Assembly: GCF_025149945.1 (NCBI RefSeq)
Contig: NZ_JALXVH010000054.1
Location: 1 to 16,246, forward strand
DNA length: 16,246 nt
DNA from: Kocuria sp. p3-SID1428
GTDB taxonomy: Bacteria > Actinomycetota > Actinomycetes > Actinomycetales > Micrococcaceae
Direction of reading: 5' to 3'
Below are positions 7,987 to 15,692 of this stretch, piece by piece. Position numbers and translations under genes: made by a program. The notes under the pieces were generated by a model. That model did no database searches. It saw only the letters and a list, made by a program, of their open reading frames with translations, and was not told where the DNA came from. Positions within the stretch are counted from its first letter, which is position 1. Every line of letters starts with the position of its first letter.

Positions 7987-8000
7987 CGAGTGCGTAAGCT
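7972..8000 (+). promoter_or_regulatory. Promoter of pyc
   Basis: TAAGCT at 7995-8000 is a strong actinobacterial -10. The hexamer gtggtc (7972-7977), 17 bases upstream, serves as a weak -35 and lies inside the palindromic operator. The predicted leader runs about 60 bases to the start codon and includes a small cccc-aaa-gggg hairpin near 8019-8029. Confidence 0.65.
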
Positions 8001-8067
8001 GGCCCACAACTGCTAGTACCCCAAAGGGGGCAGCGGCTCGCGTCGCGCTCCCGGAGATGGAGTCTCT

Positions 8068-11000
8068 GTGTTCTCGAAGATCCTGGTGGCCAACCGCGGT
8101 GAGATCGCGGTGCGCGCCTTCCGCGCGGCGTACGAACTCGGGGCCAAGACCGTGGCCGTGTTCCCCTACGAGGATCGCAACTCGATCCATCGGCAGAAGG
8201 CCGATGAGGCCTACCGGATCGGGGAGGAGGGCCACCCGGTCAAGGCCTACCTGGACGTGGACGAGATCATCCGCGTGGCCCTGGAGTGCGGCGCGGATGC
8301 GATCTACCCCGGCTACGGCTTCCTGTCCGAGAATGCCGATCTGGCTCAGAAGTGCGCCGAGAACGGCATCACCTTCATCGGCCCCGCAGCAGACGTCCTG
8401 AGCCTGGCCGGCGACAAGGTCGCAGCACTCAAGGCCGCCAAGAAGGCCGGGATCCCCACGCTGGCCAGCTCCGAGCCCTCGGACGACAAGCAGCAGCTGC
8501 TCGAGTGGGGCAAGGAGATCGGCTTCCCGGTCTTCGTGAAGGCCGTGGCCGGCGGCGGCGGGCGCGGCATGCGCCGCGTGGAGTCCGAGGACAAGCTCGA
8601 GGACGCACTCGATGCCGCCATGCGCGAGGCCGGCACCGCGTTCGGCGATCCCACCGTGTTCCTGGAGCAGGCCGTGCTCAAGCCGCGGCACATCGAGGTC
8701 CAGGTCCTGGCCGATGCCACCGGCGAGACCGTGCACCTGTTCGAGCGCGACTGCTCGCTGCAGCGCCGCCACCAGAAGGTCATCGAGATGGCCCCCGCGC
8801 CCAACCTCGACGAGGACATCCGCCAGGCCCTGCACAAGGACGCCGTCGCCTTCGCGCGTGAGCTGGGCTACCTCAACGCCGGCACCGTCGAGTTCCTGGT
8901 GGACACCGTGGGCGAGCGCGCCGGGCAGCACGTGTTCATCGAGATGAACCCGCGCATCCAGGTGGAGCACACGGTGACTGAGGAGGTCACGGACGTCGAC
9001 CTGGTCCAGGCCCAGATGCGCATCGCCGCCGGCGAGACCCTGGAGCAGATCGGCATCCGCCAGAAGGACCTGTACGTCCGCGGCTTCGCCATGCAGTGCC
9101 GCATCACCACGGAGGATCCGGCCAATGGGTTCCGCCCGGACGTCGGGAAGGTCTCGGCCTACCGCTCCGCAGGCGGTTCCGGAGTGCGCCTGGACGGCGG
9201 CACGATCTACGCCGGTGCGGAGATCTCCCCGCACTTCGATTCCATGCTGGTCAAGCTGACCTGCCGCGGGCGCGACTACCAGACCGCGGTGCACCGCGCA
9301 TCGCGTGCGCTGGCCGAGTTCCGCATCCGGGGCGTGGCCACGAACATCCCGTTCCTGCAGTCGGTGCTGCAGGATCCCGAGTTCCTGGACGGGCAGATCA
9401 CCACCGACTTCATCGAGCGCCACCCGGAGCTGCTCGAGGCCCGAGGCTCCGCCGACCGCGGCACCCGGGCGCTGCAGTACCTGGCCGACGTCACCGTCAA
9501 CCAGCCCAACGGCCCGCGCGTGGAGGGCATCGATCCCCGCGAGAAGCTCCCGCGCCACCCCGGCGACAAGACCGAGGAGCCGGATCGCTCGCCGTTCGAC
9601 GGGCCCTCCGAGGCGCCGTACCCGGAAGGGTGGCGCAACTACCTGCTCGAGCACGGCCCGGAGGAGTTCGCGGCACACCTGCGCTCCAAGACCTCGGTGG
9701 CCGTCACCGACACCACGTTCCGCGACGCCCACCAGTCCCTGCTGGCCACCCGCATCCGCACCCGCGACCTGCTGGCCGCCGCTCCCGCCTACGCGCACAC
9801 CGTCCCGCAGCTGTTCTCCGTCGAGGCCTGGGGCGGTGCCACTTACGACGTGGCGCTGCGCTTCCTGGGCGAGGACCCCTGGGACCGGCTGGCCCGCCTG
9901 CGCGCGGCCATGCCGAACATCCCGATCCAGATGCTGCTGCGCGGGCGCAACACCGTGGGCTACACCCCGTACCCGGTGGAGGTGACCGACGCCTTCGTGA
10001 AGGAGGCCGCGGCCACCGGCGTGGACATCTTCCGCATCTTCGATGCCCTCAACGACGTGTCCCAGATGGAGCCGGCGATCAAGGCCGTGCGCGAGACCGG
10101 GACCGCCGTGGCCGAGGTGGCACTGTGCTACACCTCCGATCTGCTGGATCCGGACGAGACCGTCTACACGCTGGACTACTACCTGGACCTGGCCCAGCAG
10201 TGCGTCGACGCCGGGGCGCACATCCTGGCGATCAAGGACATGGCCGGTCTGCTGCGCCCGGAGGCCGCACGCCGTCTGGTCACTGCGCTGCGTGAGAAGT
10301 TCGACCTGCCCGTGCACCTGCACACCCACGACACCGCCGGCGGGCAGGTGGCCACGCTGCTGGCCGCCGTCGAGGCCGGGGTGGATGCCGTGGACGTCGC
10401 CGCCGCCTCGATGGCCGGGACGACCTCGCAGCCGTCGGCCTCCGCTCTCGTGGCCGCGCTGAAGCACACCGAGCGGGAGAGTGAGCTGTCCCTGGACGCG
10501 GTCTTCGACCTGGAGCCGTACTGGGAGATCGTGCGCGGGATCTACTCGCCGTTCGAGTCCGGGCTGGCCGGGCCCACCGGGCGCGTGTACCGCCACGAGA
10601 TCCCGGGCGGTCAGCTGTCCAACCTGCGCCAGCAGGCGATCGCGCTCGGGCTGGGAGAGAAGTTCGAGAAGGTCGAGGACATGTACGCCGCGGCCGACCG
10701 GATGCTGGGGCACCTGGTCAAGGTGACGCCGTCGTCCAAGGTCGTGGGCGATCTGGCCCTGCAGCTCGTGGGCATGGACGTGGACCCGGCCGAGTTCGAG
10801 GCCAACCCGCAGAGCTTCGACATCCCCGATTCGGTGATCGGCTTCCTCAACGGCGAGCTCGGCACCCCGCCGGCCGGCTGGCCCGAGCCGTTCCGCTCCA
10901 AGGCGCTCGAGGGGCGGCACGAGACGCCGGGCGATACTCCGCTGTCGGAGGAGGACCGCGCCGGTCTGCAGTCGGATGATGCCGCTGTGCGCCGCTCGAC

Positions 11001-11547
11001 CCTGAACCGGCTGCTGTTCCCCGGCCCCACCCAGGAGTTCGAGTCGCGTCAGGCGGAGTACGGCGACATGTCCGTGCTGCACACCCGCGACTTCCTCTAC
11101 GGCCTGCTGCCGGACAAGGAGCACATCGTCTCCCTGGGCCGCGGCGTGCGCTTGCTGGTCACCCTGCAGGCCATCTCCGAGGCCGACGAGAAGGGCATGC
11201 GCACCGTGATGGTCACGCTCAACGGGCAGATGCGCATGTTGGAGGTCCGCGACACCTCGGTGGCCACGGACTTCGTGGAGGCCGAGAAGGCGGACAAGTC
11301 CAACCCGGGCCACGTGGCTGCGCCCTTCGCCGGTGCGGTGACGCCGACGGTCTCCGAGGGGGACACGGTCGAGGCCGGCGACAAGATCGCCACGATCGAG
11401 GCCATGAAGATGGAGGCCTCGGTCACCACTCCCGTGGGCGGCACCGTCAAGCGCGTGGTCGTCCAGGGGCCGCCGCAGGTGAGCCTTACTCGATATACCC
11501 CCCTATACGGAAGGGATCCACCACTTCTTGAGTCCTTCGAGTTCTGA
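8068..11547 (+). CDS. pyc: Pyruvate carboxylase with foreign C-terminus
   Basis: A 1159-aa reading frame for the single-chain biotin enzyme that carboxylates pyruvate to oxaloacetate, refilling the TCA cycle. In order: biotin carboxylase domain (1-450) with ATP-grasp GGGGRGMR (162-169) and EMNPRIQVEH (292-301); carboxyltransferase domain opening at TTFRDAHQSLLATR (549-562), with metal-site motif KDMAG (723-727) and LHTHDT; a tetramerisation region; and a biotin-carrier domain with EAMKMEA, biotin lysine 1114. Start GTG 8068 has GGAG (8059-8062) five bases upstream. The frame is native to about Val1138 (11481). There the family continues with a final strand like EGGDLLVVI and stops, but here 21 unrelated residues (from SLTRYTPLYG) follow in AT-rich DNA. 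The last beta strand of the biotin domain is therefore lost or replaced, and activity may be impaired. The 3' end also overlaps an opposing gene by 45 bases. Confidence 0.92.
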   Translation: MFSKILVANRGEIAVRAFRAAYELGAKTVAVFPYEDRNSIHRQKADEAYRIGEEGHPVKAYLDVDEIIRVALECGADAIYPGYGFLSENADLAQKCAENGITFIGPAADVLSLAGDKVAALKAAKKAGIPTLASSEPSDDKQQLLEWGKEIGFPVFVKAVAGGGGRGMRRVESEDKLEDALDAAMREAGTAFGDPTVFLEQAVLKPRHIEVQVLADATGETVHLFERDCSLQRRHQKVIEMAPAPNLDEDIRQALHKDAVAFARELGYLNAGTVEFLVDTVGERAGQHVFIEMNPRIQVEHTVTEEVTDVDLVQAQMRIAAGETLEQIGIRQKDLYVRGFAMQCRITTEDPANGFRPDVGKVSAYRSAGGSGVRLDGGTIYAGAEISPHFDSMLVKLTCRGRDYQTAVHRASRALAEFRIRGVATNIPFLQSVLQDPEFLDGQITTDFIERHPELLEARGSADRGTRALQYLADVTVNQPNGPRVEGIDPREKLPRHPGDKTEEPDRSPFDGPSEAPYPEGWRNYLLEHGPEEFAAHLRSKTSVAVTDTTFRDAHQSLLATRIRTRDLLAAAPAYAHTVPQLFSVEAWGGATYDVALRFLGEDPWDRLARLRAAMPNIPIQMLLRGRNTVGYTPYPVEVTDAFVKEAAATGVDIFRIFDALNDVSQMEPAIKAVRETGTAVAEVALCYTSDLLDPDETVYTLDYYLDLAQQCVDAGAHILAIKDMAGLLRPEAARRLVTALREKFDLPVHLHTHDTAGGQVATLLAAVEAGVDAVDVAAASMAGTTSQPSASALVAALKHTERESELSLDAVFDLEPYWEIVRGIYSPFESGLAGPTGRVYRHEIPGGQLSNLRQQAIALGLGEKFEKVEDMYAAADRMLGHLVKVTPSSKVVGDLALQLVGMDVDPAEFEANPQSFDIPDSVIGFLNGELGTPPAGWPEPFRSKALEGRHETPGDTPLSEEDRAGLQSDDAAVRRSTLNRLLFPGPTQEFESRQAEYGDMSVLHTRDFLYGLLPDKEHIVSLGRGVRLLVTLQAISEADEKGMRTVMVTLNGQMRMLEVRDTSVATDFVEAEKADKSNPGHVAAPFAGAVTPTVSEGDTVEAGDKIATIEAMKMEASVTTPVGGTVKRVVVQGPPQVSLTRYTPLYGRDPPLLESFEF

Positions 11548-11961
11548 TTTCTCTGCGTGGTCAAGCTCTCTCCATATCTGTTCGAACTCGTCTTTGAAAA
11601 TCTGAGACTGGTCACGTGTGACGATCTCCCAAATCAAACCAGAGTTGATGCCGGAACGCGCTAGAGCAGCGCGTGCGTTGATCGTAACTTTGTAGTAGTT
11701 CTTGAAGAACGTTTCAGCGTTCTCCGTTCGGAGCTTCGTGAAGTCGATGAGTTCTCCGATCTCACCCCCATACCCCTGTATGTCCATAACATTCTGGGAG
11801 CTCTGAAGTATTCCAATATCGCTCCGGATTGAGGAATATTTATCGCGAATTCTAGATATTTCTGCATTTACTAGCGAAACTTTCGCGGTAATATATGCCA
11901 CAAATAGCGCGATTAGAGTAGGCAGGATGATTTGCAAAAAATTGACGATTGTATTGGTCAT
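11503..11961 (-). CDS. Small single-pass membrane protein with coiled coil, unknown function
   Basis: A 152-aa protein I do not recognise. Residues about 7-27 (NFLQIILPTLIALFVAYITA) are one hydrophobic segment, followed by a heptad-like stretch rich in charged and hydrophobic residues (28-60). The rest is soluble, charged and aromatic, ending EGLKKWWIPSV. The short N-terminus before the membrane segment suggests a signal anchor with most of the protein on one side of the membrane; the side is uncertain. Codon use is AT-rich (ATT, AAT, TTT, ATA), unlike every other gene here, which marks it as acquired. The ATG at 11961 has only a weak purine stretch upstream. It points into pyc and overlaps its 3' end by 45 bases. 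Small TM-plus-coiled-coil proteins occur as defence effectors or phage membrane proteins, but nothing here assigns a role. Confidence 0.7.
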   Translation of the reverse strand: MTNTIVNFLQIILPTLIALFVAYITAKVSLVNAEISRIRDKYSSIRSDIGILQSSQNVMDIQGYGGEIGELIDFTKLRTENAETFFKNYYKVTINARAALARSGINSGLIWEIVTRDQSQIFKDEFEQIWRELDHAEKSELEGLKKWWIPSV

Positions 11962-12087
11962 GGTTTGTCTTTAGAGTCACTTTCTGTGCACGGAGCCGAA
12001 TCGTGGGCTGCATCGGGGATGGAGTGGGCGCATATACAGACCTGAACGTATTGCGGGCATTATGCGAGTATGCCGGTCCGCGGTGTG

Positions 12088-12129
12088 GATGCGCATCATA
12101 CATTCATTATGGGGGTGGGCATGATGCGC
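12088..12129. repeat. Inverted repeat with nested palindrome upstream of the Nudix gene
   Basis: gcgcatcat (12091-12099) and atgatgcgc (12121-12129) are perfect inverted copies 21 bases apart. The left copy is itself part of the 10-bp palindrome gatgcgcatc (12088-12097). This could be a two-site operator or an element end. No function can be read from it. Confidence 0.5.
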
Positions 12130-12147
12130 TCTCAGTCCCGGTGTCTA

Positions 12148-12179
12148 TGGACCTCTATGGCCTCAGCATCTCGTAGGCT
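12148..12179 (+). promoter_or_regulatory. Candidate promoter of the Nudix-helicase operon
   Basis: TAGGCT at 12174-12179 is a good -10 box, 53 bases before the Nudix start. A TTGACC-like tggacc at 12148-12153 is 20 bases upstream, longer than ideal, so the -35 is uncertain. It lies at the right edge of the AT-rich islet, next to the direct repeat tctatggacc/tctatggcct (12144-12163). Confidence 0.42.
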
Positions 12180-12232
12180 GCACCACAAAGGGCCGGGCTG
12201 GCCCGGGCGCAGTCGACGGAGCAGGAGCCAGG

Positions 12233-12631
12233 GTGAAGAAGCAGGTCGAGGTCGTGGGCGCGGTGCTGGTGGACGGGCAGGCGGTACTCGCCGCCCGGCG
12301 CAGCGAGCAGATGAGCCTGCCCGGCATGTGGGAGTTCCCCGGTGGGAAGATCGAGCCGGGGGAGACGCCCGAGGAGGCGCTGGCGCGCGAGCTCGTCGAG
12401 GAGCTGCAGTGCACCGCTGAGATCGGCGAGCACGTGGAGACCACGGTCTACGAGTACGAGAACGTCATCGTCTCCCTGGCCACCTACTACTGCACCCTGC
12501 GTGAGGGCACGCCCCGGCTCACCGAGCACTCCGAGATCCGGTGGTTGCCGGTGGCCAAGCTGCGCGACCTGAACTGGGCACCGGCAGACATCCCCGCTGT
12601 CGAGCGCGTGATCCAGGACCTGCACGCATGA
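12233..12631 (+). CDS. MutT-like Nudix hydrolase
   Basis: A 132-aa Nudix pyrophosphohydrolase of the MutT/8-oxo-dGTPase type. The full Nudix box is present: GGKIEPGETPEEALARELVE then ELQC, with the metal-binding REXXEE core at about 54-60. It is preceded by the MutT-like SLPGMWEFPGG and by an N-terminal strand VEVVGAVLVDG. Such enzymes cleave oxidised or non-canonical nucleoside triphosphates to monophosphates. The substrate here is unproven. GTG 12233 is chosen for AGGAG (12223-12227) five bases upstream. The stop overlaps the start of the helicase gene as ATGA, so the two are translationally coupled. From memory, not checked here, Nudix domains are found next to or fused to PLD-helicase-DUF3427 proteins elsewhere, which supports a shared function. 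Confidence 0.9.
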   Translation: MKKQVEVVGAVLVDGQAVLAARRSEQMSLPGMWEFPGGKIEPGETPEEALARELVEELQCTAEIGEHVETTVYEYENVIVSLATYYCTLREGTPRLTEHSEIRWLPVAKLRDLNWAPADIPAVERVIQDLHA

Positions 12632-15543
12632 AGCGCGAGGCGCTCCGCGCCGACACTGTCTTCGGCTTCCTGGACCGGCAGACCGCCTCGGAGCAGCTGC
12701 ACCACCCGGTGCTGATCTCCAACGACGACGAGAACACGATGCTGCGCGGCATCCTCGACGAGCTGCGCCGCTCCCGCAGCTTCCTGTTCTCCGTCGCGTT
12801 CGTGACCACCGATGCCCTGGCGATGCTCAAGCAGCCGCTGCTCGACTTCGTGGCCGCCGGCGGCACCGGGCGGATCGTCACCTCCACCTACCTCAACTTC
12901 AACGCCCCGGACGCGCTGCGCGAGCTGCTCGCTCTGCCCGGCATCGAGGTCTACGCCCACCTGGATCCCAAGCGCGGCTTCCACTCCAAGGGCTACGTCT
13001 TCGACCAGGACCTGGGCACCACCGCGATCATCGGCAGCTCGAACCTGACGTCGAACGCGCTGCTGCGCAATCGCGAGTGGAACCTGCGCTTCTCCGCGCT
13101 GCCCGAGGGCGATATCGCCGAGCAGCTGCGCACCGCCGTGGACCGACAGATCGACGAGGCCGTCGTGCTCACCCACGAGCTCATCGACGCCTACGCAATC
13201 GAGTACGCGCAGCGCCCGCAGCTCGTGGCCGCACCCGTCGACGGCTTCCTCCCGCCGGCGTCGTCGGGGATCCCGACGACGATCGTGCCCAACTCCATGC
13301 AGGAGGAGGCGCTCGAGCGGATCGAACGACTGCGCCAGGCGGGGGAGCGGCGGGCCCTGGTCATCTCCGCCACGGGCACCGGCAAGACGATCCTGGGCGC
13401 GCTGGAAGTGCGCCAGGCGAAACCGCGGAAGATGCTGTTCGTGGTCCACCGCGAGCAGATCGTGGACAAAGCGCTCAGCGAATTCCAGCGCGTGCTCGAA
13501 GAGCCTGCCGATCAATTCGGCAAGTTCGTGGCGCAGCGGCGGGAACTGGACCGGCGATATGTCTTCGCCACGATCCAGTCGATCTCCCGCCCCGGGGCGC
13601 TGGAGGAGATCGAGGCCGCCGGCTTCGACTACGTGATGATCGATGAGGTGCACCGCTCCGGCTCGCGCACCTATCGGGAGATGATCGATCGGCTCACCCC
13701 GGACTTCCTCCTAGGGCTCACCGCCACTCCGGAGCGCACGGACGCCGTCGATGTCTTCGAGCTCTTCGATCACAACGTGGCCTACGAGATCCGCCTGCAG
13801 GCAGCGCTGGAAGCCGACATGCTCGTGCCGTTCCACTACTACGGCGTGCAGGACTTCCAGTACGAGGACGGCACCACCGTCGACGAGACCGCACAGCTCT
13901 CCCGGCTCGTGGCCCCCGAGCGCGTGCACCACCTGCTGCGAATGATCGAGCGCTACGGGCACAAGGGCGAGGTGCGCGGGCTGATCTTCTGCAGCCGCGT
14001 GGAGGAAGCACGCGAGCTCAACGAGCTGCTCAATCTCTCCGCGGTCAACGGTCGGCGGCTGAGGACGGAAGCGCTCACCGGTGCGCAGTCCCAGCAGGAG
14101 AGGACGGCCGTCGTCCAACGCCTGGAAGCAGGGGAGCTCGACTACATCCTGACGGTCGACATCTTCAACGAGGGCATCGACATCCCGTCGCTGAATCAGG
14201 TGGTGATGATGCGACAGACGCAGTCGCGGATCATCTTCACCCAGCAGCTCGGGCGCGGGCTGCGGCTGGCCGAGGGCAAGGACCATCTGCGGGTCATCGA
14301 CTTCATCGGCAACTACACCAATAACTACATGATCCCCATGGCGCTGTTCGGGGATTCGTCGCTGAGCAAGGACCAGCTGCGGCGTCAGGTCCTGGGCGCG
14401 CAGACAGCCGGGGCGATCTCGGGCTTGTCGTCCGTGAACTTCGACGAGATCTCCCGCGACGCCATCCTGCGCTCCATCTCCGACACCAACCTCGATTCGC
14501 TGGCCAACCTCAAGACCGCATACCGCGAGATGCACCAGCGGCTGGGGCAGCAGCCGTGGCTGATGGACTTCGCCCGGTTCGAGACCGTGGATCCGGTGGT
14601 GCTGGCGACGGCCCGGGCGACGTCGTACTGGGACTTCCTGGTGAAGGCCAAAGCCGTCGACGCGGCGCCGACCGCACAGCAGCGCGGGTTCCTGGCGTTC
14701 CTGGACCACGAGCTGCTGCCAGGGAAGCGCCCGCACGAGCTCCTGCTGCTGCAGGCGCTGCTCGACGGTCAGTCCCTGACTCGTCCTGAGTTCCGAGACC
14801 TGCTGCGCTCCCAGAACCTGGCCGACGACGCTCGCACGGTGTTGTCGAGCGAGCGCGTGCTGTCCTACCGGTTCTTCACGCAGCAGGAGACGACGAAGTA
14901 CGGCGGCGCGGGCGCCGTCGAGACGACGGGGGAGCGGTACCGGCTCTCGGAGGCGTTCCTGGCCGAATGGGAGGTTGACGAGACGTTCCGGGCCCACGTG
15001 CGCGATGCGATCGAGACCGGGCTGTACCTGGCGCGGCATCGCCACGGCTGGCGCAGCGAGCTGCAGCAGGGGCAGCGGTACTCGCGCAAGGACGTGTGCC
15101 GGCTGCTGGGGTGGGAGTCGAACCAGCAGGGCGTGATCTTCGGGTACAAGATCGACGCCGCCACGCAGACCTGCCCGATCTTCATCACGTACCACAAGGA
15201 CGACGACGTCTCCGCCTCCACCAAGTACGAAGACGAGCTGCTCGATCCGTCGACGGTGCGCTGGTACACCCGCAGCCGGAAGACACTGAACTCGGTCGAC
15301 GAGCGGCGGATCGCCGCTGAAGAGGTCCCGCTGCACGTGTTCGCCAAGAAGGACGACGCCGAGGGCACCGACTTCTTCTACCTGGGCCAGGCCGCGCCAC
15401 GGGACGCAGAGCAGACGCAGATGCCCGGGGGGTCCGAAAAGATGCTGGACGTGGTGACGATGAAGCTGGACCTCGAGGAGCCGCTGGAGGACAGCCTGTA
15501 CGAGTACTTCCTGCGCCCGACGTCGCCGGGTGCCTCGATGTGA
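12628..15543 (+). CDS. HKD (PLD) nuclease - SF2 helicase - DUF3427-like fusion protein
   Basis: A 971-aa multidomain protein. Residues about 20-195 form an HKD/phospholipase-D nuclease domain with H119-S-K121, D126 and GSSN (136-139). There is a single HKD, so the active site probably forms by dimerisation. Residues about 220-600 are an SF2 DEAD/DEAH ATPase: ATGTGKT (248-254, motif I), DEVH (339-342, motif II), TAT (365-367, motif III), DIFNEGIDIP (511-520, motif V) and QQLGRGLR (539-546, motif VI). Residues about 600-960 match the DUF3427-type C-terminus in layout, with YSRKDVCRLLGWESNQQGVIFGYK split across its core. The likely job is cutting of nucleic acid powered or guided by the helicase, as in restriction-like defence or repair. 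This is inferred from domains. ATG 12628 overlaps the Nudix stop (ATGA) and has AGGA at 12615-12618. The longer in-frame start at 12541 would overlap the Nudix gene by 90 bases. Confidence 0.9.
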   Translation: MKREALRADTVFGFLDRQTASEQLHHPVLISNDDENTMLRGILDELRRSRSFLFSVAFVTTDALAMLKQPLLDFVAAGGTGRIVTSTYLNFNAPDALRELLALPGIEVYAHLDPKRGFHSKGYVFDQDLGTTAIIGSSNLTSNALLRNREWNLRFSALPEGDIAEQLRTAVDRQIDEAVVLTHELIDAYAIEYAQRPQLVAAPVDGFLPPASSGIPTTIVPNSMQEEALERIERLRQAGERRALVISATGTGKTILGALEVRQAKPRKMLFVVHREQIVDKALSEFQRVLEEPADQFGKFVAQRRELDRRYVFATIQSISRPGALEEIEAAGFDYVMIDEVHRSGSRTYREMIDRLTPDFLLGLTATPERTDAVDVFELFDHNVAYEIRLQAALEADMLVPFHYYGVQDFQYEDGTTVDETAQLSRLVAPERVHHLLRMIERYGHKGEVRGLIFCSRVEEARELNELLNLSAVNGRRLRTEALTGAQSQQERTAVVQRLEAGELDYILTVDIFNEGIDIPSLNQVVMMRQTQSRIIFTQQLGRGLRLAEGKDHLRVIDFIGNYTNNYMIPMALFGDSSLSKDQLRRQVLGAQTAGAISGLSSVNFDEISRDAILRSISDTNLDSLANLKTAYREMHQRLGQQPWLMDFARFETVDPVVLATARATSYWDFLVKAKAVDAAPTAQQRGFLAFLDHELLPGKRPHELLLLQALLDGQSLTRPEFRDLLRSQNLADDARTVLSSERVLSYRFFTQQETTKYGGAGAVETTGERYRLSEAFLAEWEVDETFRAHVRDAIETGLYLARHRHGWRSELQQGQRYSRKDVCRLLGWESNQQGVIFGYKIDAATQTCPIFITYHKDDDVSASTKYEDELLDPSTVRWYTRSRKTLNSVDERRIAAEEVPLHVFAKKDDAEGTDFFYLGQAAPRDAEQTQMPGGSEKMLDVVTMKLDLEEPLEDSLYEYFLRPTSPGASM

Positions 15544-15568
15544 ACTTGGCCCGGCGGTGGGGTACAGT
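15540..15568 (+). promoter_or_regulatory. Candidate promoter of tRNA-Pro
   Basis: TACAGT at 15563-15568 fits the -10 pattern, and gtgaac at 15540-15545, 17 bases upstream, partly matches TTGACA. The -35 overlaps the stop codon of the helicase gene. Transcription would start near 15575, giving a leader of about 40 bases before the tRNA, in which gtggac/gtccac (15599-15616) can form a hairpin. Confidence 0.5.
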
Positions 15569-15615
15569 ACTGCGAGTGCTCGGAGCGATCCGGGTGCAGT
15601 GGACGGCGACGTCCA

Positions 15616-15689
15616 CGGGATGTGGCGCAGCTTGGTAGCGCACCTGACTGGGGGTCAGGGGGTCGCAGGTTCAAATCCTGTCATCCCGA
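15616..15689 (+). tRNA. tRNA-Pro (anticodon GGG)
   Basis: A complete 74-base cloverleaf. The acceptor stem is CGGGATG/CATCCCG. The D arm is GCGC/GCGC around agcttggta. The anticodon stem is CCTGA/TCAGG with loop CTGGGGG, giving anticodon GGG. The variable loop has five bases. The T arm is GCAGG/CCTGT with TTCAAAT, closed by one G-T pair, and the discriminator is A. The 3' CCA is not encoded (acac follows), as expected in actinobacteria. It reads CCC and CCU proline codons. IS-type sequence begins about three bases after its end, so this tRNA marks an insertion hotspot. Confidence 0.96.
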
Positions 15690-15692
15690 CAC

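Larger units (their letters stand above)
11482..12165. mobile_element. AT-rich foreign islet breaking the 3' end of pyc
   Basis: Base composition changes abruptly at about 11482: two 60-base samples I counted gave 48% (11521-11580) and 38% GC (11821-11880), against clearly higher GC in the flanking genes. The left edge cuts into the last codons of pyc. The right edge is fuzzy, near 12165, where GC rises again before the Nudix gene. I see no transposase, no integrase and no clear terminal repeats, and the missing end of pyc does not reappear to the right. It could be a leftover of a larger element or a replacement by illegitimate recombination. The stretch 11962-12173 has no convincing gene; it holds a 9-bp inverted repeat (12091-12129). 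Confidence 0.65.

Noticed and set aside
5805..8009. A 734-codon minus-strand frame across cmk, der and the pyc promoter
   Set aside because: Antisense artefact of codon bias. It crosses a terminator and promoter and shows no domain, whereas cmk and der are certain on the + strand.
7732..11313. A very long open frame (1193 codons) on the minus strand opposite pyc
   Set aside because: It is the mirror of strongly GC3-biased pyc codons. Its residues are a His/Leu/Gly/Val/Arg-rich mix without motifs, while the + strand encodes a textbook pyruvate carboxylase.
11470..11500. Assembly join as the cause of the pyc break
   Set aside because: Not excluded, but the tail runs straight into a coherent foreign gene and no low-quality or repeated bases are seen, so I treat the junction as real and flag it for read mapping.
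11949..12176. A 75-codon + strand frame in the islet flank
   Set aside because: No ribosome site, no domain and an odd composition; it lies where the upstream region of the minus-strand membrane-protein gene should be.
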